Positions 11,692 through 24,118 of a DNA stretch of 64,000 bases are shown piece by piece. This DNA is from Purshia tridentata (taxonomy: Eukaryota; Streptophyta; Magnoliopsida; Rosales; Rosaceae): the NCBI GenBank assembly GCA_003254885.1, contig QANT01004134.1, positions 1-64,000 of the forward strand, written 5' to 3'. Positions within the stretch are counted from its first letter, which is position 1. Every line of letters starts with the position of its first letter. The translations under genes and the position numbers were made by a program. The notes under the pieces were generated by a model. The model made no database searches. It worked only from the letters and a program-made list of their open reading frames with translations, and was not told where the DNA came from.

Positions 11692-13414
11692 ATGGGGCGT
11701 GTGTGTTCATGGATACTAGTAGTAATGGCGATGGTGATGGCTGTGAGGGCAGAGCGAGTAATTAACAAGTCGGGAGGGGTATATTGGTCCACTTCACAAG
11801 AGGAGGCTCAGGCTCAGGCCGACGATTCCGCCGTCGCCGACGATTCCGCCGTCGCCGACGGTGGCTTCTCTTCGCTCGACGGAATGTTGCAGTGGGCCAT
11901 AGGTCACTCCGATCCCGTTCAATTGAAAGAGAAAGCACGAGACGTCCAGCGGCTGTCTCCGTCGGACCTGAACAACCGTCAGCTCGAGATAAAGCAACTC
12001 ATGGACGAGTTGAAAACGCCGTCGGATGCGCAGGTGATGCAGATTGCGATAAATGACTTGAAAAATTCGTCTTTGTCTCTGGAAGATCGACACCGTGCTC
12101 TGCAGGAGCTTCTGGTACTCGTCGAGCCAATTGATAATGCAAATGGTAGGTGTGATTTGTGATTTGTGATTTGTGAATAATGATTTGGGGTTTAGGGTTT
12201 TTGTTTGTGTGGATTGAATTGAGTGTCATGGTTAACTTAACTTGGTGTCTGCTGTCAGATTTGAACAAACTTGGGGGGCTTGCTGTGGTTATACGAGAGC
12301 TTAATCATCCTGATGCAGATACAAGGAAATTGGCTGCGTGGGTTCTTGGGAAAGCCAGTCAAAATAACCCACTTGTTCAGAAACAGGTATGTGCTTGAGA
12401 TTTTACAATCAACCATTGACAAGTAATGTGCTTGAGAATACCTGATTGACTAAATTGCAAGCATCTCAGATTGTGGAACTTGGGGCACTGTCCAAGCTTA
12501 TGAAGATGGTAAAATCTGACTTCATAGAAGAAGCCACCAAAGCATTGTATGCTGTGTCAGCCTTGATCCGAAAAAATATAGCCGGTCAAGAATTGTTCTT
12601 TGAGGAAGCTGGGCAGTCACTACTTCAGGTGACTACATCAAAATGAGTAAAGCAAAGCATTTTAAGTAATTTTATTTTGTAGTAAGGATTATGCCAACTT
12701 TAACTGACAATTTTCTGTTTTTAGGACATAATGAGTGATTCAAGCATTGATATCAGACTGCGGAGAAAGGCTGTGTTTCTTCTGGGAGATCTTGCAGAGT
12801 GTCAATTAGAAAATACGGATAAGGATGAGCTACCCGTTTTCAGTAATCGCATTTTCTTGAAGTCTGTGGTTGATCTAATGTCATCTCCTGACCTTGATCT
12901 GCAGGAGAAGGTAGCATTAGTGTACTTGCATCTTTTTGTTGTTGCTGAATTTCAGTTTGTAGGGACCAAGTTATATTTAGATATGCTTACTGCACTAGGA
13001 CACGCTTTGCTGATTGGTTAGGAAGTAGATCACTTTATGATGGCATGTATAATAATCAGGTTTTCCTTGTTTGGAATGGTATACAGGCCCTTGTTGCGAT
13101 TAAGAATCTTCTGCAACTCAGGACAACTGAAGCTTCGGTTTTTAAGGACTTTTGTGGGTTAGATGGTGCATTGGAGATAATGAGGCGGCGGCTACAAGAT
13201 TTAATGACAGAGGAATTTCACAGAGACTACGCAATGGATGTGGAAAGCCTCCGCGGTGAAGTGCAGCGGATTTTCCATAGAAAGCTGGAAGAGGTAGTAA
13301 CTGGACCTGTTGGTTTTGGATTGCATTCTTTTTACTTTTATTCTTAATTAGCATCCTGTAACTTTGTTTAACTTAGCAGCTTATGAATGGCAGGTAACAC
13401 TGGTTCCCACATGA
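11692..13414 (+). CDS. SIL1/Fes1-like Hsp70 nucleotide exchange factor with signal peptide
   Basis: Six exons (11692-12145, 12259-12386, 12470-12628, 12725-12910, 13087-13293, 13394-13414) encode 384 aa. Residues 1-20 form a signal peptide (WILVVMAMVMAVRA core). An Fes1/HspBP1-type N-terminal region follows (SSLDGMLQWAIGHSDP), then armadillo-like repeats from about residue 105 to 365 (GGLAVVIRELNHPDADTRKLAAWVLGKASQNNP, ALSKLMKMVKSDFIEEATKALYAVSALIRKN, RLRRKAVFLLGDLAE). This family releases ADP from Hsp70; the signal peptide points to BiP in the ER lumen. The closest Arabidopsis gene I recall is At3g51980. There is no KDEL-type retention signal at the C-terminus (ends TLVPT). The encoded region after the signal peptide has a small in-frame duplication of the ADDSAV unit. 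The last exon is only 21 nt. Upstream UPRE suggests ER-stress induction. Confidence 0.88.
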
Positions 13415-15046
13415 TGCGAATGCTATCCACCAACATTACATACTTGGAGGCATCTTGGTAGTGCTTTTGTAATTTATGTGATGCTCTTGGTCATGGATAT
13501 GTACATAGCAAACATTTTGACATCTTCATTCCCTTGTAGAGAGACAAGGGCTAGGCTTTGTAGTTTGTTGTAATCATAGATTGATTGATGAAACTTCATG
13601 AACAGAAATGTTATATATTAAGGTTGATCTCTTTTGGAAAATGAGGTGTAAGTGTCTTCTATTGTATTGGATAGTTTCTAATTGAAGTGTTGGGGTTATT
13701 ATTTTTTGGAGAGTTTGTGATAGTGTATAACCTCAGCTACTCTTATCTTCAGTATTTTGTTTTCTCATTCACCTACAATGCCGGAACTTGATCAGAAATA
13801 ATGAAAGCAGCCTCTGAATTAATTGTTTACACACATCATTTGTTTTGAAAGTAAATGTTCAACCAATTGCTACTTAATTAGTTGCGGTTGGTGTGTAGAG
13901 CACCTGTGGACATTTATTTTATAATGAAAAATACATTTAGTAATATGAGACGACCCAACCAACTACCCGTGTTGCAAATTGGACGGGTTAAGACTCGTTC
14001 TATGTATTAGTCGTATGTAATAATGTAATGGTTGTATATGACTTTTATGTCTTATCTCTTTCATTATGTAATCAAAATGAAATAAAAAAAGACAAATAAT
14101 ACTATACATTCATAGAATCATAGTAGAGAGTTATTTTCTTCGTAAAACAAAAGAGATTAAATTAAGTAAGTAATTAACCGATGGTAACAAGTGATGATAT
14201 ATACATACACAATTGGATTGCGATCTAAATATCTAATTAAATGTTTATAAATACCTGTTACTGAAAGTTATTATGTAATGAGATATACATATACAATAAG
14301 TATGAATGTTTTACTAATTTTACTCCGAATTGACAGCTATGCTATGTCAGTGTCATGGTTTCGGACACGAGGAGTGGACTAGTAAGTAGGGTAATGTAAA
14401 ACAAGCAAATGAAGAGTAATACAAAATAAGGAAAATACTTCAAATGTGTGAACTTTGAATAGGCTTTCATTTGTATCAGTTTACTTTCAATATTTTAAAT
14501 AACTTTGACTTTTTTAATTTTGTTGATTGATAATTTATATGTTTTTTATCTAAATCTCTATTTATTGGAGAGATGATCAATCCAAATTTAGTGAAAAATA
14601 AAAGAGAATAAAATGATGCATGACTCATGAGGGAAAAAGAATAAGATAAAAAAAATAGATTATTTTGTCTTAAAAAATGACTCTAGATAATTGGCACATG
14701 ATGCTATATAAATGAAAATTTAGATGAAAAATATATAAATTGACATAATGACTTTAATTAGTAAAATTAAAAAAGTCAGAATATTTAATTTTTTAAATTA
14801 AATTAAAAATTTAGAAGCAAACTGATGTAATAATCTGGGAGCAAAATAATATTAAAGACTTTTTTGCCAAGCTTTTGTTAAGGACTTTAAAGACTTTTTT
14901 GGCCAAGAAATGCAGACTTTAAAGGCGTTGAACAATCAATCGATCAATCATCTTACACTTCACCTACCAGTCCAGTCCGAGACTCTGATACTCGGAGAGA
15001 CTGCGCGCGTGTTATTCTTCGTTTCGGGTGTGGTGTCTAGCTAACA
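13415..15046. other. Intergenic region, AT-rich, with MITE-like inverted repeat
   Basis: The 3'UTR of the SIL1-like gene probably extends to about 13650. From 13850 the DNA is very AT-rich with no coding signal; 14466-14835 is an inverted-repeat element listed separately. The final 100 bp, GC-richer, are the promoter/5'UTR of the RAD52-like gene. Confidence 0.5.
14466..14835. mobile_element. Degenerate MITE-like element with long inverted arms
   Basis: The left arm (about 14466-14590) contains TTTCATTTGTATCAGTTTAC, then TTTGACTTTTTTAATTTTG and AATTTATATGTTTTTTATCTAAAT. The right arm (about 14690-14835), read in reverse complement, gives ATTACATCAGTTTGC, CTGACTTTTTTAATTTTACT and AATTTATATATTTTTCATCTAAAT in the same order. 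Arms are about 120-140 bp with substitutions and small indels. I could not define a target site duplication, so ends and family are uncertain. Confidence 0.6.
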
Positions 15047-17270
15047 ATGGCTTTGCAGACCAATCCCAGCAATGCCCTGCTCCCAAAATCCGCGCCCGTT
15101 CTCTCTTGGACTTTCCCCAAGAACCAGGTCCGAACCCGACTGGTGATCGGAGCTGGTCCAATCTTGGGGCGGAGAAGACGAGGAGGAGGGCGTTGCGTGT
15201 GTAAGAGCAGCGATGGTGGCAAGAAGGGAGGAGGGGTGCCCAATTCGAATTATGTGGTGCCCTTAGACAAGTCCTTCTCGTCCTCCAACTCCTCCTGCAT
15301 CACTCGCCCACTCGCTGAAATCCTCAGAGACCTCAACAAGCGAATCCCAGATAACATCATCAACACCCCTCCTCACCATCACTCCACCTTCATCCCCTGG
15401 TATTTCATTTCATCTCTCTTTTTGTTTTTTTTTTTCTCTTTTCCCAATAAAATCTCTTGTAATTTTGTGTAATTGGGTGTGTTCTGTAGGTACCATGCGA
15501 ACCGGATGCTGAGCTTCTACGCTCCTGGTTTGTCTCTCTTCTTCTCACCTTGCAATTCTCTTGCAATTTGCAAATTCATTAAGCAAATGATCATAAATTA
15601 TTTTTATAGTTACCATAAAAATTTTATTGCTGTCAGAAAACCCAACCTTTAAAAAAAAAAATGATTTGGCAATCTGAAGGGAATTTCCCAACTGTTATTC
15701 TGTGTTCATATGGTGTAATACCCACAAGCCCCTTCCTCTTCAGCAACTTGTTCACCAATCCATATCTGATTTTAACAAGCATTTAGATAGCTGCATCTAA
15801 ATATATCTCATGCATTTTGGCCAGGAGACTACATGTTTCACATTTTTTATCTATGCAAGTACACAACTCAGTGTTGTTTGCCTTTAGTGTATATTATTCG
15901 TTATTTGCTTCATCTGTGACCCTGGAATGAATGATTTCACTTTTAAAATACTGAACAATATGCGTACCCAGTCAATGATGTCATCTCAGTATCCAGGTTT
16001 TTGCTTTCTCTCCAAATACCGACATGATGAAGTGCTTGAAACCATTAGTTAAACTCACATGTCAAATGCTTGGGCCCTCTAGTACTGACTGGCAAATCAT
16101 TATATAGTTATTGCATTCAGCATTGTACCAATTCAAAAATCGTCTTTATTTTGCAAAACACCAATGCCTGCATTATGAGTTTTAGGCAGTGTTTTAAGAT
16201 TACCAACCCAATTCAAATTAATAAGCTTGTAGTTCAACTAATCTCTTGACCAATTTTCAAAGTTTATAATCTCCATATCTAATTAGTTGTTAACACTCTT
16301 TGGCAGGATGGTGTGGAGAAATCCGTGATGTAATATTTTCTGACAATGGAAGTGTGACTGTGGTATACCGTGTCACCGTACGTGGATCTGATGGAGAGGT
16401 GTGGCTCTTCTTCCATTTAGTGGTTTTTTTTCTATATTTACTATTCAACAATATTCATACCTCTAACCTTAGGATCTTTCTTTTCAATCACTTATTCTAT
16501 CGTGCATGCCCTTATAAAATCATTGCTATCATAATGGGGAGTAAACTCCATAAACTCATTCATTTGCTTTCATTCATTATTGATTGTAGAAACAAATGAT
16601 GTTCTCTTCCATTGTGGGTCTTGTGCTTAATCTTATGAAACATGCCCTTAGCTTTAGGCTCTTATAAAATTTCAGTAGGAAGGCAATTTGTTATGCTTGC
16701 TCCTATAATGAATTTGAGTTTCTATAATGAAATTGAGTGTATATAAATATGTCAAAATTAAAGTCAGGGAGGTAACTATGATCAAAATTAAAGCAGAGAG
16801 GCAACTATGTGTAATAATTTCCTAGAAGCCATTTTTTTTTGGGAAGAAGTGTATAAGTGTGATTTCACAGCTGTGGATTCTTGTCGTAGTCTTTTATCTC
16901 CACAAGTTCAAATCATAAATATCCTATGAATGTGATAATCAGGTTCTCTAAGTTCAATCGTCAGTTAACAACAGGTAGAGACATGAGGAGCATAACACTA
17001 ATTAAAGAATATAGGTCAATGTTGTACTACTTTTGGTTATTAATGAGTTGCTCTTACACAGCTAGTGATGAACATGGATAATGTTTCATAAAATTCTAAT
17101 CTGTGATATGTTGATCTGACACACCACTACAGGCACATCGCGAGTCAACTGGAACAGTATCACCCAGCGATGGTGCCATTGTTGATCCAGTTGCTGCAGC
17201 AGAGGAGATAGCTTTCTGCAGAGCATGTGCTCGGTTTGGCCTCGGCCTGTATCTGTATCATGAGGATTAG
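15047..17270 (+). CDS. RAD52-2: Chloroplast RAD52-like DNA repair protein (RAD52-2 / ODB2 type)
   Basis: Four exons (15047-15399, 15490-15527, 16307-16398, 17133-17270) encode 206 aa, close to the roughly 200 aa of Arabidopsis RAD52-2. The first 60 residues are Ser/Arg/Gly-rich and basic with few acids, as for a plastid transit peptide. The conserved domain runs from about residue 75: VPLDKSFSS, RPLAEILRDLNKRIPDNII, IPWYHANRMLSFYAPGWCGEIRDVIFSDNGSVTVVYRVTVRGSDGEAHRES, and the C-terminal AAAEEIAFCRACARFGLGLYLY motif. These proteins bind single-stranded DNA and promote annealing and recombination repair of organelle genomes. Intron 2 is about 780 bp and intron 3 about 730 bp. It is convergent with the DUF1350 gene, and both have neighbours at Arabidopsis At5g47860-47880. 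Confidence 0.9.
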
Positions 17271-17790
17271 ATGCAAGACGGCAGGAGGGTTGACCTGCTG
17301 ACCTGCTCAATGTGTCAACTTTTTTGTTTAGTTCATTATGAAGTCAGATTGTGCTTTCTGCCCGTTGATGTAAATATCTGACAAATGAGCTTTATCGTCA
17401 TATCATATATACTGCCTCGTATTTATATGATTTAGATTGTGGGAAACAAATAATTGTGCAAACACTGCAGAGCTTAATGTCTAATGCTGTGAAAGACAAA
17501 TAGCTATACATTAATGCATTATAGTTGCGTATTTATGTATCAAAAGTAACAGTAAACTATTTTATCCTTGTTCCCTGATGCTTGGTTCTACAACTTACAA
17601 CCTAACAGATATACATTTGCATTTAAACTCAAACTTGTAAAGACATGTTTGATCACTTCTATAATTGGTCATCCCTCAAATTACATAAAATGAAGAGTAA
17701 AACTGAATATGAACGAGGCTTTATTTCCAAAGCAATTCTATCCTTGTCTCAGTGTGATAATCATTTGTATGGTATTCTTGGTCCAACTCA
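17271..17790. other. Convergent 3' ends of the RAD52-like and DUF1350 genes
   Basis: A 520-bp spacer between two convergent genes, AT-rich, with no coding signal beyond short chance frames. It should hold both 3'UTRs and polyadenylation sites. Confidence 0.5.
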
Positions 17791-20700
17791 TCACGGCTTC
17801 AAAAGCTTTGGACCTGTATTGAAAGCCATCCAAGATGCAACCACATCCACTAGTAGGTCTACGTCTTTAGATATTTCTGCACGAAGGATCCTTGAGTCTA
17901 CTACACCTAATGAGTTGCCTACTTCTTTAGCAACCGTTTCCCATGGTGTTCCCATAGAGAGATTAGCCAGAATCTCACTTCCGCGATTTACTGCATCCGC
18001 CATTGCTGGAGGCACATCAGGGAGAGCCTGCAAGATAGAAATATTATTTATCTAAATTGCTCGTCTTCGGAACAGATTCTAAACATACATTTGAATTACA
18101 GATCTCTATAGTTAAAAGCCCATGGAGATCTATAACCACTAGAGTTTCCACAAAAATCACCTGTTGCAGAGGAAGCCCATGATCTCCGGGCAATAAGCGA
18201 ATTGACATGTCTAGCATAGAACTGATGGCTGATTCTGAACTTAACATCTGTGCTAGTATTGAAGTCTCATCAATCATATCATCCTTGAACTTCACCAGAA
18301 GATTCCTGGAAATACCGTAGTATGATTTTATCTGAAAAAAGTGTTAGAAGATGGAAAATATAAGTGACAAACCCCAAAAAGGTTTAATAGAAGAGAATTG
18401 CAGCAGGTAAGGTCACCCATCACTGTTTTCTTCTAATAAGAAAGAAACAATTATATCAAAATAAAGTGAAAAATTATAAAAGCAGTGAACAAGCAGCAGT
18501 CCACTGAAGGTACTATGAAAATCTCTAACAACCAGCTAGCTAACTAATACAGCAAATATCTAATGCACAAGCACAAAAAATCCACATAAATATAAAGAAA
18601 AGGTCTATCTTTGAATTTTTAAGAACAGATGATCTGAAAATGACATGAATGGACTAAATCTTTTGATTACCAGGAACCTTTCTCCTTGGACTAAACAGGC
18701 CTCATCAACAGACTTGGCCAGTAGGCTTAGTCTTATGTTTCCAAAGAAAGTAATTACTTTCTAACCAAGCTATTGTTGCTGCATCAGTATACATATATTC
18801 AGGTTCTTAAAGATGCATAATGGCTTTAGGCGTATCATAAAGTGCTATTTGATTACAAGAATAAAAAGAAAGGCAATCAAATAAAACTTGAATTCTTATA
18901 ACAAAAAAATAAATGAACTGGTTAATGTCAACTAATTGGTTAAAAATTATATAATCATATGATATCCATGGATATCTGAATTAACTTGTTATAGGTTTGC
19001 TTACAAGTCGCCGAGTTTCTTCAGGTTTTGGAACAAAATCTTCTCTTCCTTTAACTAAGTCCATATACAAGGGAGGGAGCTGCTCAATTAATGGAAGAAC
19101 TTGCTTCATGATGGGAGGGCTAAGGTTTTCAAATTGCTTGAAAGTCATTTCTGCCTGCAAGCATTCCCATAATAATTGATGAGACATCTGTTCAGGAGTC
19201 TTTAATGCCAGTCAATATTTATGACAACAACAGAAAAAATAATCGGTACCCTGACCAACTCCATGGAAGGAAAATTCAGTTACTAATAAAATTCAAATCT
19301 AGAAAGCCAGAACATACATAAAACTTGGAGAGCAGATTCACAGGTCTATACGTCCGCATCACAACGAGCACATATCTTTTTATTTTCCTCTTTAATAAAG
19401 AAATTTATGTGATGTTGACCCAGCTAACACTTTTCTTATAATTCTTTTGAAATGGACAACTGCCCACTATCCACAAATTAATAAATAAAATGACTAGGAA
19501 AGGGTTGATATTTCTTCGTTGCCAACAAGAAAAATCCATGATGTAAGAACTGCGTAGACATTAACATTAACAAATACAAAGGGTCCTGGAATACATGGAT
19601 ACATCAAGAGACTTCCATATATAGGTAAAATCTGTCCATTATCATGTTACTAAACATATTAATCAAAAACAATGAATACATGCAATTACTTGATGAGATG
19701 ATAATCTAAAAACAAAGCTTTATGTAGTATTGTTCAAAATTAAAATATATGTATATAGGACATTAATAAAATAACTCTCACCCCTAGGCGGACTGTTGGT
19801 GATGATGCAATCTGTGATAAAATGGGTCCAAGGCTTTGGGCGACTGGAACAAGAACAGGTGAGAACAGAGGAACAGCTGAGCTTGCCTCCTGTCAAAATA
19901 TGGAAGAACAGTTTCAATGGATCTTCAATGTTTTATAGAAATTGTTATAGAAAACACATATCTTGTTACGATGTAAGTGTCTGCAAGTGCTTTTTTTCTT
20001 CTTTTTTTTACTTCTTGAGAAATAAATATGATGTGTGCGTTGTAGGAACAAGAGAATAAAAGATGGCGTACAATTCAGCTGGTTTGCCTAAAAGGAAAAG
20101 AATACTGAAATTTCCACTTGGTTATGCACAATACCTAGACATATACAAGGGGAGAGTAAAAAGGATGTTCAAATTTCTATCCATAGAATTATACTGAAAT
20201 CTTGCTCCTCTAAAATTCTCACAGAAGAGAGAATTCCACCTCTAGTTATCTCGATAAATTTTCTCTCCTCACCAAGTCCTGATATTATGCTTATGAATTT
20301 ATGAGTCAAATACCTTGTTGTTGAATGCCATCAACACATTCCCATTTCTTTGAACAGCATATCGTGAACCTGGCCAAGCATTTGGTCACCAACATAATGA
20401 ATTTCTAAAACTCCAATCAGTTGCACCCTTATGAGCAGTTTATTAGGGGAAAACTGAAAAATAGCAATACCAATCAAAAGGTGGATGACAGATCCCAAAG
20501 AATGGCCAATGCCAAAAGTAGGAAGATCTTGAACCTGTATAGCCAAGCATCTTAGATTCTGTTTACCTATGGAAGAAATAAAGCTGAACTAGAAATAAAC
20601 AGATTCTGAAGAGAACAAATAAAAACTCACCGTATCTTTAAGAAACCGATAGCACCGATCAAATTTGAATTGGACTTCATCTGCAATGAAGAAGTGATCA

Positions 20701-21839
20701 AATCCACTAGCATATGGTGTTGCAATCACCAAAACACCCCTACAACACAAAAATAGCTGTATCATATCATTCATTTTGTCTCAAAAGCAGAAAATTCCAC
20801 TGTAATACCAATAGTAGATAGATAGACTGGGACCCAATAATGATTTATCAGAATAGAACACCAAACGACCACGTCCTTGTCTAATCCCATAATAATAACC
20901 ATAACATTCTGGGCATTAGAATAAATCATTATATCTTGTACCATGGGGTTTGCATACAAATATAGTTGTGCTAGCATGAAATAGACTATACGAGTTCATT
21001 GCAAACCAACCAAATTCTCTACTGAATCTATAAGAATCAAAACTCACTTTTCTGAGAGGCGCTCAAGAAACAAGCGGTAGGTGAGCTGAGGGGCAGCTCC
21101 GACAAATATACCACCAACAAAATGTACAACGGACGTGGGTTTCAAGTTTCTTGGTTTGAGAACCCATGCTCCCTGAAATAGATAACGACAGATTGGTTCA
21201 AAATAAAACTTATTATGCATATACCATCAAGTTTCAACCCAAAGCCATTTGCATGTAGAAATTCACTTGCAGAATGTATTTTTAACTAAATAAACAAGAA
21301 GAAGTGGTTCCTAAGACATAATTCATCACAGAATACAAGCATAATTGAACAAATTCTGAAATTATGTAATTCAGAAAAGCTTAGTGAATCCGCAAAAGCT
21401 AAAATGAAGATGAATGGTACCTCGACTTGAGTCCAGTCGCCTGAACCAGCCCAAGGACCTTGGGATTGTCTTACAGTCTCCGTAAGTAATCTGAAGTAGA
21501 TAAAACAAGAAGCGTTGAATTGGAAAGTTAACTTGAACAAAGGGTAAACAAAGAACTGCATCAGCCATCATGATAGAGTTGAAAGAAAGGGGCACAGCAT
21601 AACCTCTCAATCTCAGAGTAGAGCTGAATCCCAGTTGGCTGTGGCTGTGGCTGTGGTTGTGGTTGCTTCTTGGTGGTCTCATCATCGTAGTTGCAGTAGA
21701 TTCTGCTCCGAAGATGACGACGAGAATTTGGAAGGCTGACGATACGACTCTGCTGTTGAATCACCAGCTGCTTCTTAAACAATTGATGGGGCTGATGGAG
21801 ATGCGGATGGGTCTGCGAACTCCTTACCCAACTGGCCAT
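17791..21839 (-). CDS. DUF1350 family putative alpha/beta hydrolase
   Basis: Ten exons (complement of 21604-21839, 21421-21490, 21048-21172, 20631-20739, 20471-20534, 20314-20369, 19782-19889, 19005-19154, 18161-18331, 17791-18027) encode 441 aa. The N-terminus (about 65 residues, Gln/His/Ser/Arg-rich with a (QP)5 run) looks like a plastid transit peptide. The DUF1350 core then follows: GAWVLKPRN, VVHFVGGIFVGAAPQLTYRLFLERLSEKGVLVIATPYASGFDHFFIADEVQFKFDRCYRFL, and the nucleophile-elbow-like IGHSLGSVIHLLIGSRYAV (G-H-S-L-G, Ser about residue 205), then VLMAFNNKEASSAVPLFSPVLVPVA. The GHSLG motif and fold suggest an esterase or lipase, but no substrate is known. It shares a 270-bp divergent promoter with the GT47 gene. 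Arabidopsis At5g47860 is the apparent orthologue. Confidence 0.9.
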
Positions 21840-22109
21840 GCTTACCCAATTCGCTCTTCTTCAAACTGGGATGGTAGGTATCATCTTCTTTCTTCAAGTT
21901 TCAACACAAATAAAATGCCCAAACTCTAGCTCATACCATCTATACGTCACCGTTTCTGGGTCCCAAAAAGTCAAAAGCCAAATAAACAAATGAAGCAGAC
22001 AGCCCTGTTTGTTTGTTTGTTTCATTGTTTGTTACTGACTTGGGAGTTTCTCTTATTCTGGTAAGTGACTGAGGAGTGAGGATCCACCAACAAGAATCAA
22101 GAACCGAAA
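21840..22109. promoter_or_regulatory. Divergent promoter between DUF1350 and GT47 genes
   Basis: Only 270 bp separate the two start codons, so both promoters must lie here or overlap the opposite 5'UTR. The sequence has a TTTG(T)-repeat stretch at about 22007-22030 but no clear TATA box. Confidence 0.5.
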
Positions 22110-23622
22110 ATGAAGACCCTGTGCTCATCTGTGAAGAAAAGGTCCAGACTCAAACGACGGGTGCTCCTGATCGTTTTGGTGGTGCTGGCAGTGTCTTCAT
22201 GTTCACGGTTTGCTTTCTTCCTCCTCCCTTTGTCAAAAACCACCATTACTCACAGAGTGACCAACCACATTCTCACTTCAAACACTTACTCAAATTCGGG
22301 TCTCTCAGCCTCTGCCCCAACACCTCTTCCTGTAGATTCAGGTCCTTACCACAACTGGCAACTCTTTGCCGCCGACTTCAAGGACATGATCCGAAACTTC
22401 AAAATTTATGTTTATCCCACTTCTTCTTCTTCTTCCTTTGCTTCAATTTTCCTTCCCCACCCAAACCCATTCAACCCCAAACTCGGAAACTACTTCAGCG
22501 AGCACATGTTCAAGCTATCTCTTCTCCAGAGCTCTCTCATCACCCCCATCCCACAGCAAGCCCATCTCTTCTTCTTGCCCTTCTCCGTCAATCTTCTCCG
22601 AAACGACCCACGTGTCCACTCCGAGGCATCCATTGCCGAGTTCATCGCCACCTACACCGCTGCCATTAGCCGCGAGTTCCCGTTCTGGAACGCCTCTTCG
22701 GGCTCCGACCACTTCTACGCCTGCTGTCACTCTGTTTGTCGAGAGGCAGCTTCCAAACATGGTGACCTGCGTAACAATGCCATCCAGCTCACTTGCTCCT
22801 CCAGCTACTTCCAGAGATTCTACGTCACCCACAAAGACGTTGCTCTGCCTCAGGTTTGGCCTCGCCCTCCTCAGCTAGCCCTCAACACCCCACATTCCAG
22901 GTACTGTTTCATCTTTCAGTTTTCTCAATTGGGATTTGTTAGTTTTAGAAATCTAACAAGTGTTCGAGTTGCAATCAAGCAGTGTTCGAGTTCCATCGAG
23001 TAGTTTTCGAGTTCTATTAAGCAGTGTTCGGTCACTAGTTTTCTAAAAAAATTTGGCTAGTTTTCTCATTTGGAAGTTGGAACTTGTTAGTTGTTAGCTT
23101 CTCTGCTTCTGCTAAGCTGCTTTTTTTTGATGCAGGGATAAGCTAGTGTACTTTTCTGGGCGCATTCAGAACTCTCATATCCGTGAGCAGCTGATAGATT
23201 TATGGGGCAATGATACATTCATGGATGTATTCTCCGGCAACCCATCTTTTCCTTATGAAGAAGGGTTTAAGAGGAGCAAGTATTGCCTCCATGTCAAAGG
23301 CTATGAGGTGAACACTGCCAGAGTCAGTGATGCTATACACTATGGGTGTGTTCCTGTTATACTTTCCAATTACTATGAGCTTCCATTTGCTAATGTGTTG
23401 AACTGGACCAAGTTTTCAGTCATTGTCAACCATGGCGAGGTTGCATTCTTGAAGAGGAGGTTGCTGTCTATAACAAGACAATCGTACATGAGCATGTACC
23501 ATAATTTGTGCAAAGTCCGTAGGCATTTTGTTTGGCATGAGACTCCCAAGGGTTATGACTCCTTCCACATGACTGCTTACCAGTTGTGGCTCAAAAGGGG
23601 ATCGCAGCGTCTGTCATACTAA
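22110..23622 (+). CDS. GT47 exostosin-family glycosyltransferase
   Basis: Two exons (22110-22900, 23136-23622), phase 2 junction, encode 425 aa. A basic N-terminus (KKRSRLKRR) is followed by a hydrophobic segment at about residues 17-42, the usual type II membrane anchor of Golgi transferases. The exostosin domain covers about 90-405: FKIYVYP, FSEHMFKLSLLQSSLIT, AHLFFLPFSVNLLRNDPR, the HFYACCHSVCREAA region, NAIQLTCSSSYFQRFYVTHKDVALPQVWPR, LVYFSGRIQNSHIREQLIDLWGND, FKRSKYCLHVKGYEVNTARVSDAIHYGCVPVILSNYYELPFANVLNW. GT47 enzymes build plant cell wall pectin, xylan and xyloglucan chains; the particular acceptor cannot be read from sequence. The protein is short (many GT47 members are 450-500 aa), mostly because the stem region is short. 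Confidence 0.88.
22962..23032 (+). repeat. Short tandem repeat in the GT47 intron
   Basis: Units of about 23-24 bp built on GTGTTCGAGTT..ATC(A/G)AGCA occur three to four times with substitutions. They start at the intron's left side, about 60 bp after the exon 1 donor. Confidence 0.6.
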
Positions 23623-24118
23623 TTCCTGCCTTGTGGTCATGACTTGGGGTTGAGCTTTTGCATGCATATATGTAATAAAAATAAGACTCATTTCCTATGG
23701 TAGTATTTACTATGCAATGTGTACACCATCTTTGAAAGATACAAAAACAGAATGGGTACATTGAAGCAGATAATCATATTTCCATGCCATACAACTTGCA
23801 CCAGGTTTTGTTAAACATGGACTAATGAATTTAAGACCTCCATTTTGGTTCACTATGACACATATTAGTTCACTTGGCACCAAATTAGCACGGTGTCCAA
23901 TACTATAATTACTGACAAAATTCAAGAATCACATACTCTTGGCCCCAATGTAATCCATCCATAGTGAAGATTCAAGCATTCGACGGTTTTTTCTTTTTTT
24001 TACAATAAAAGAGTATATAGATCTCTCAGCGATGTACAAGTAGAAAGTCTTCTTACTAAGTGCCTGATATTTATACTCCAGTTACACAGCACGCTTTTAT
24101 TCGATATTTATAATAGAA
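23623..24118. other. Convergent 3' flanks of the GT47 and WBP2-like genes
   Basis: A 496-bp spacer with AATAAAA-type signals near 23673 on the plus strand. No gene seen. Confidence 0.5.

Noticed and set aside
22076-22878. Frames of 197 and 156 codons overlapping GT47 exon 1
   Set aside because: Other reading frames of the C-rich GT47 exon; only the 22110 frame gives the exostosin domain and joins exon 2 in phase.
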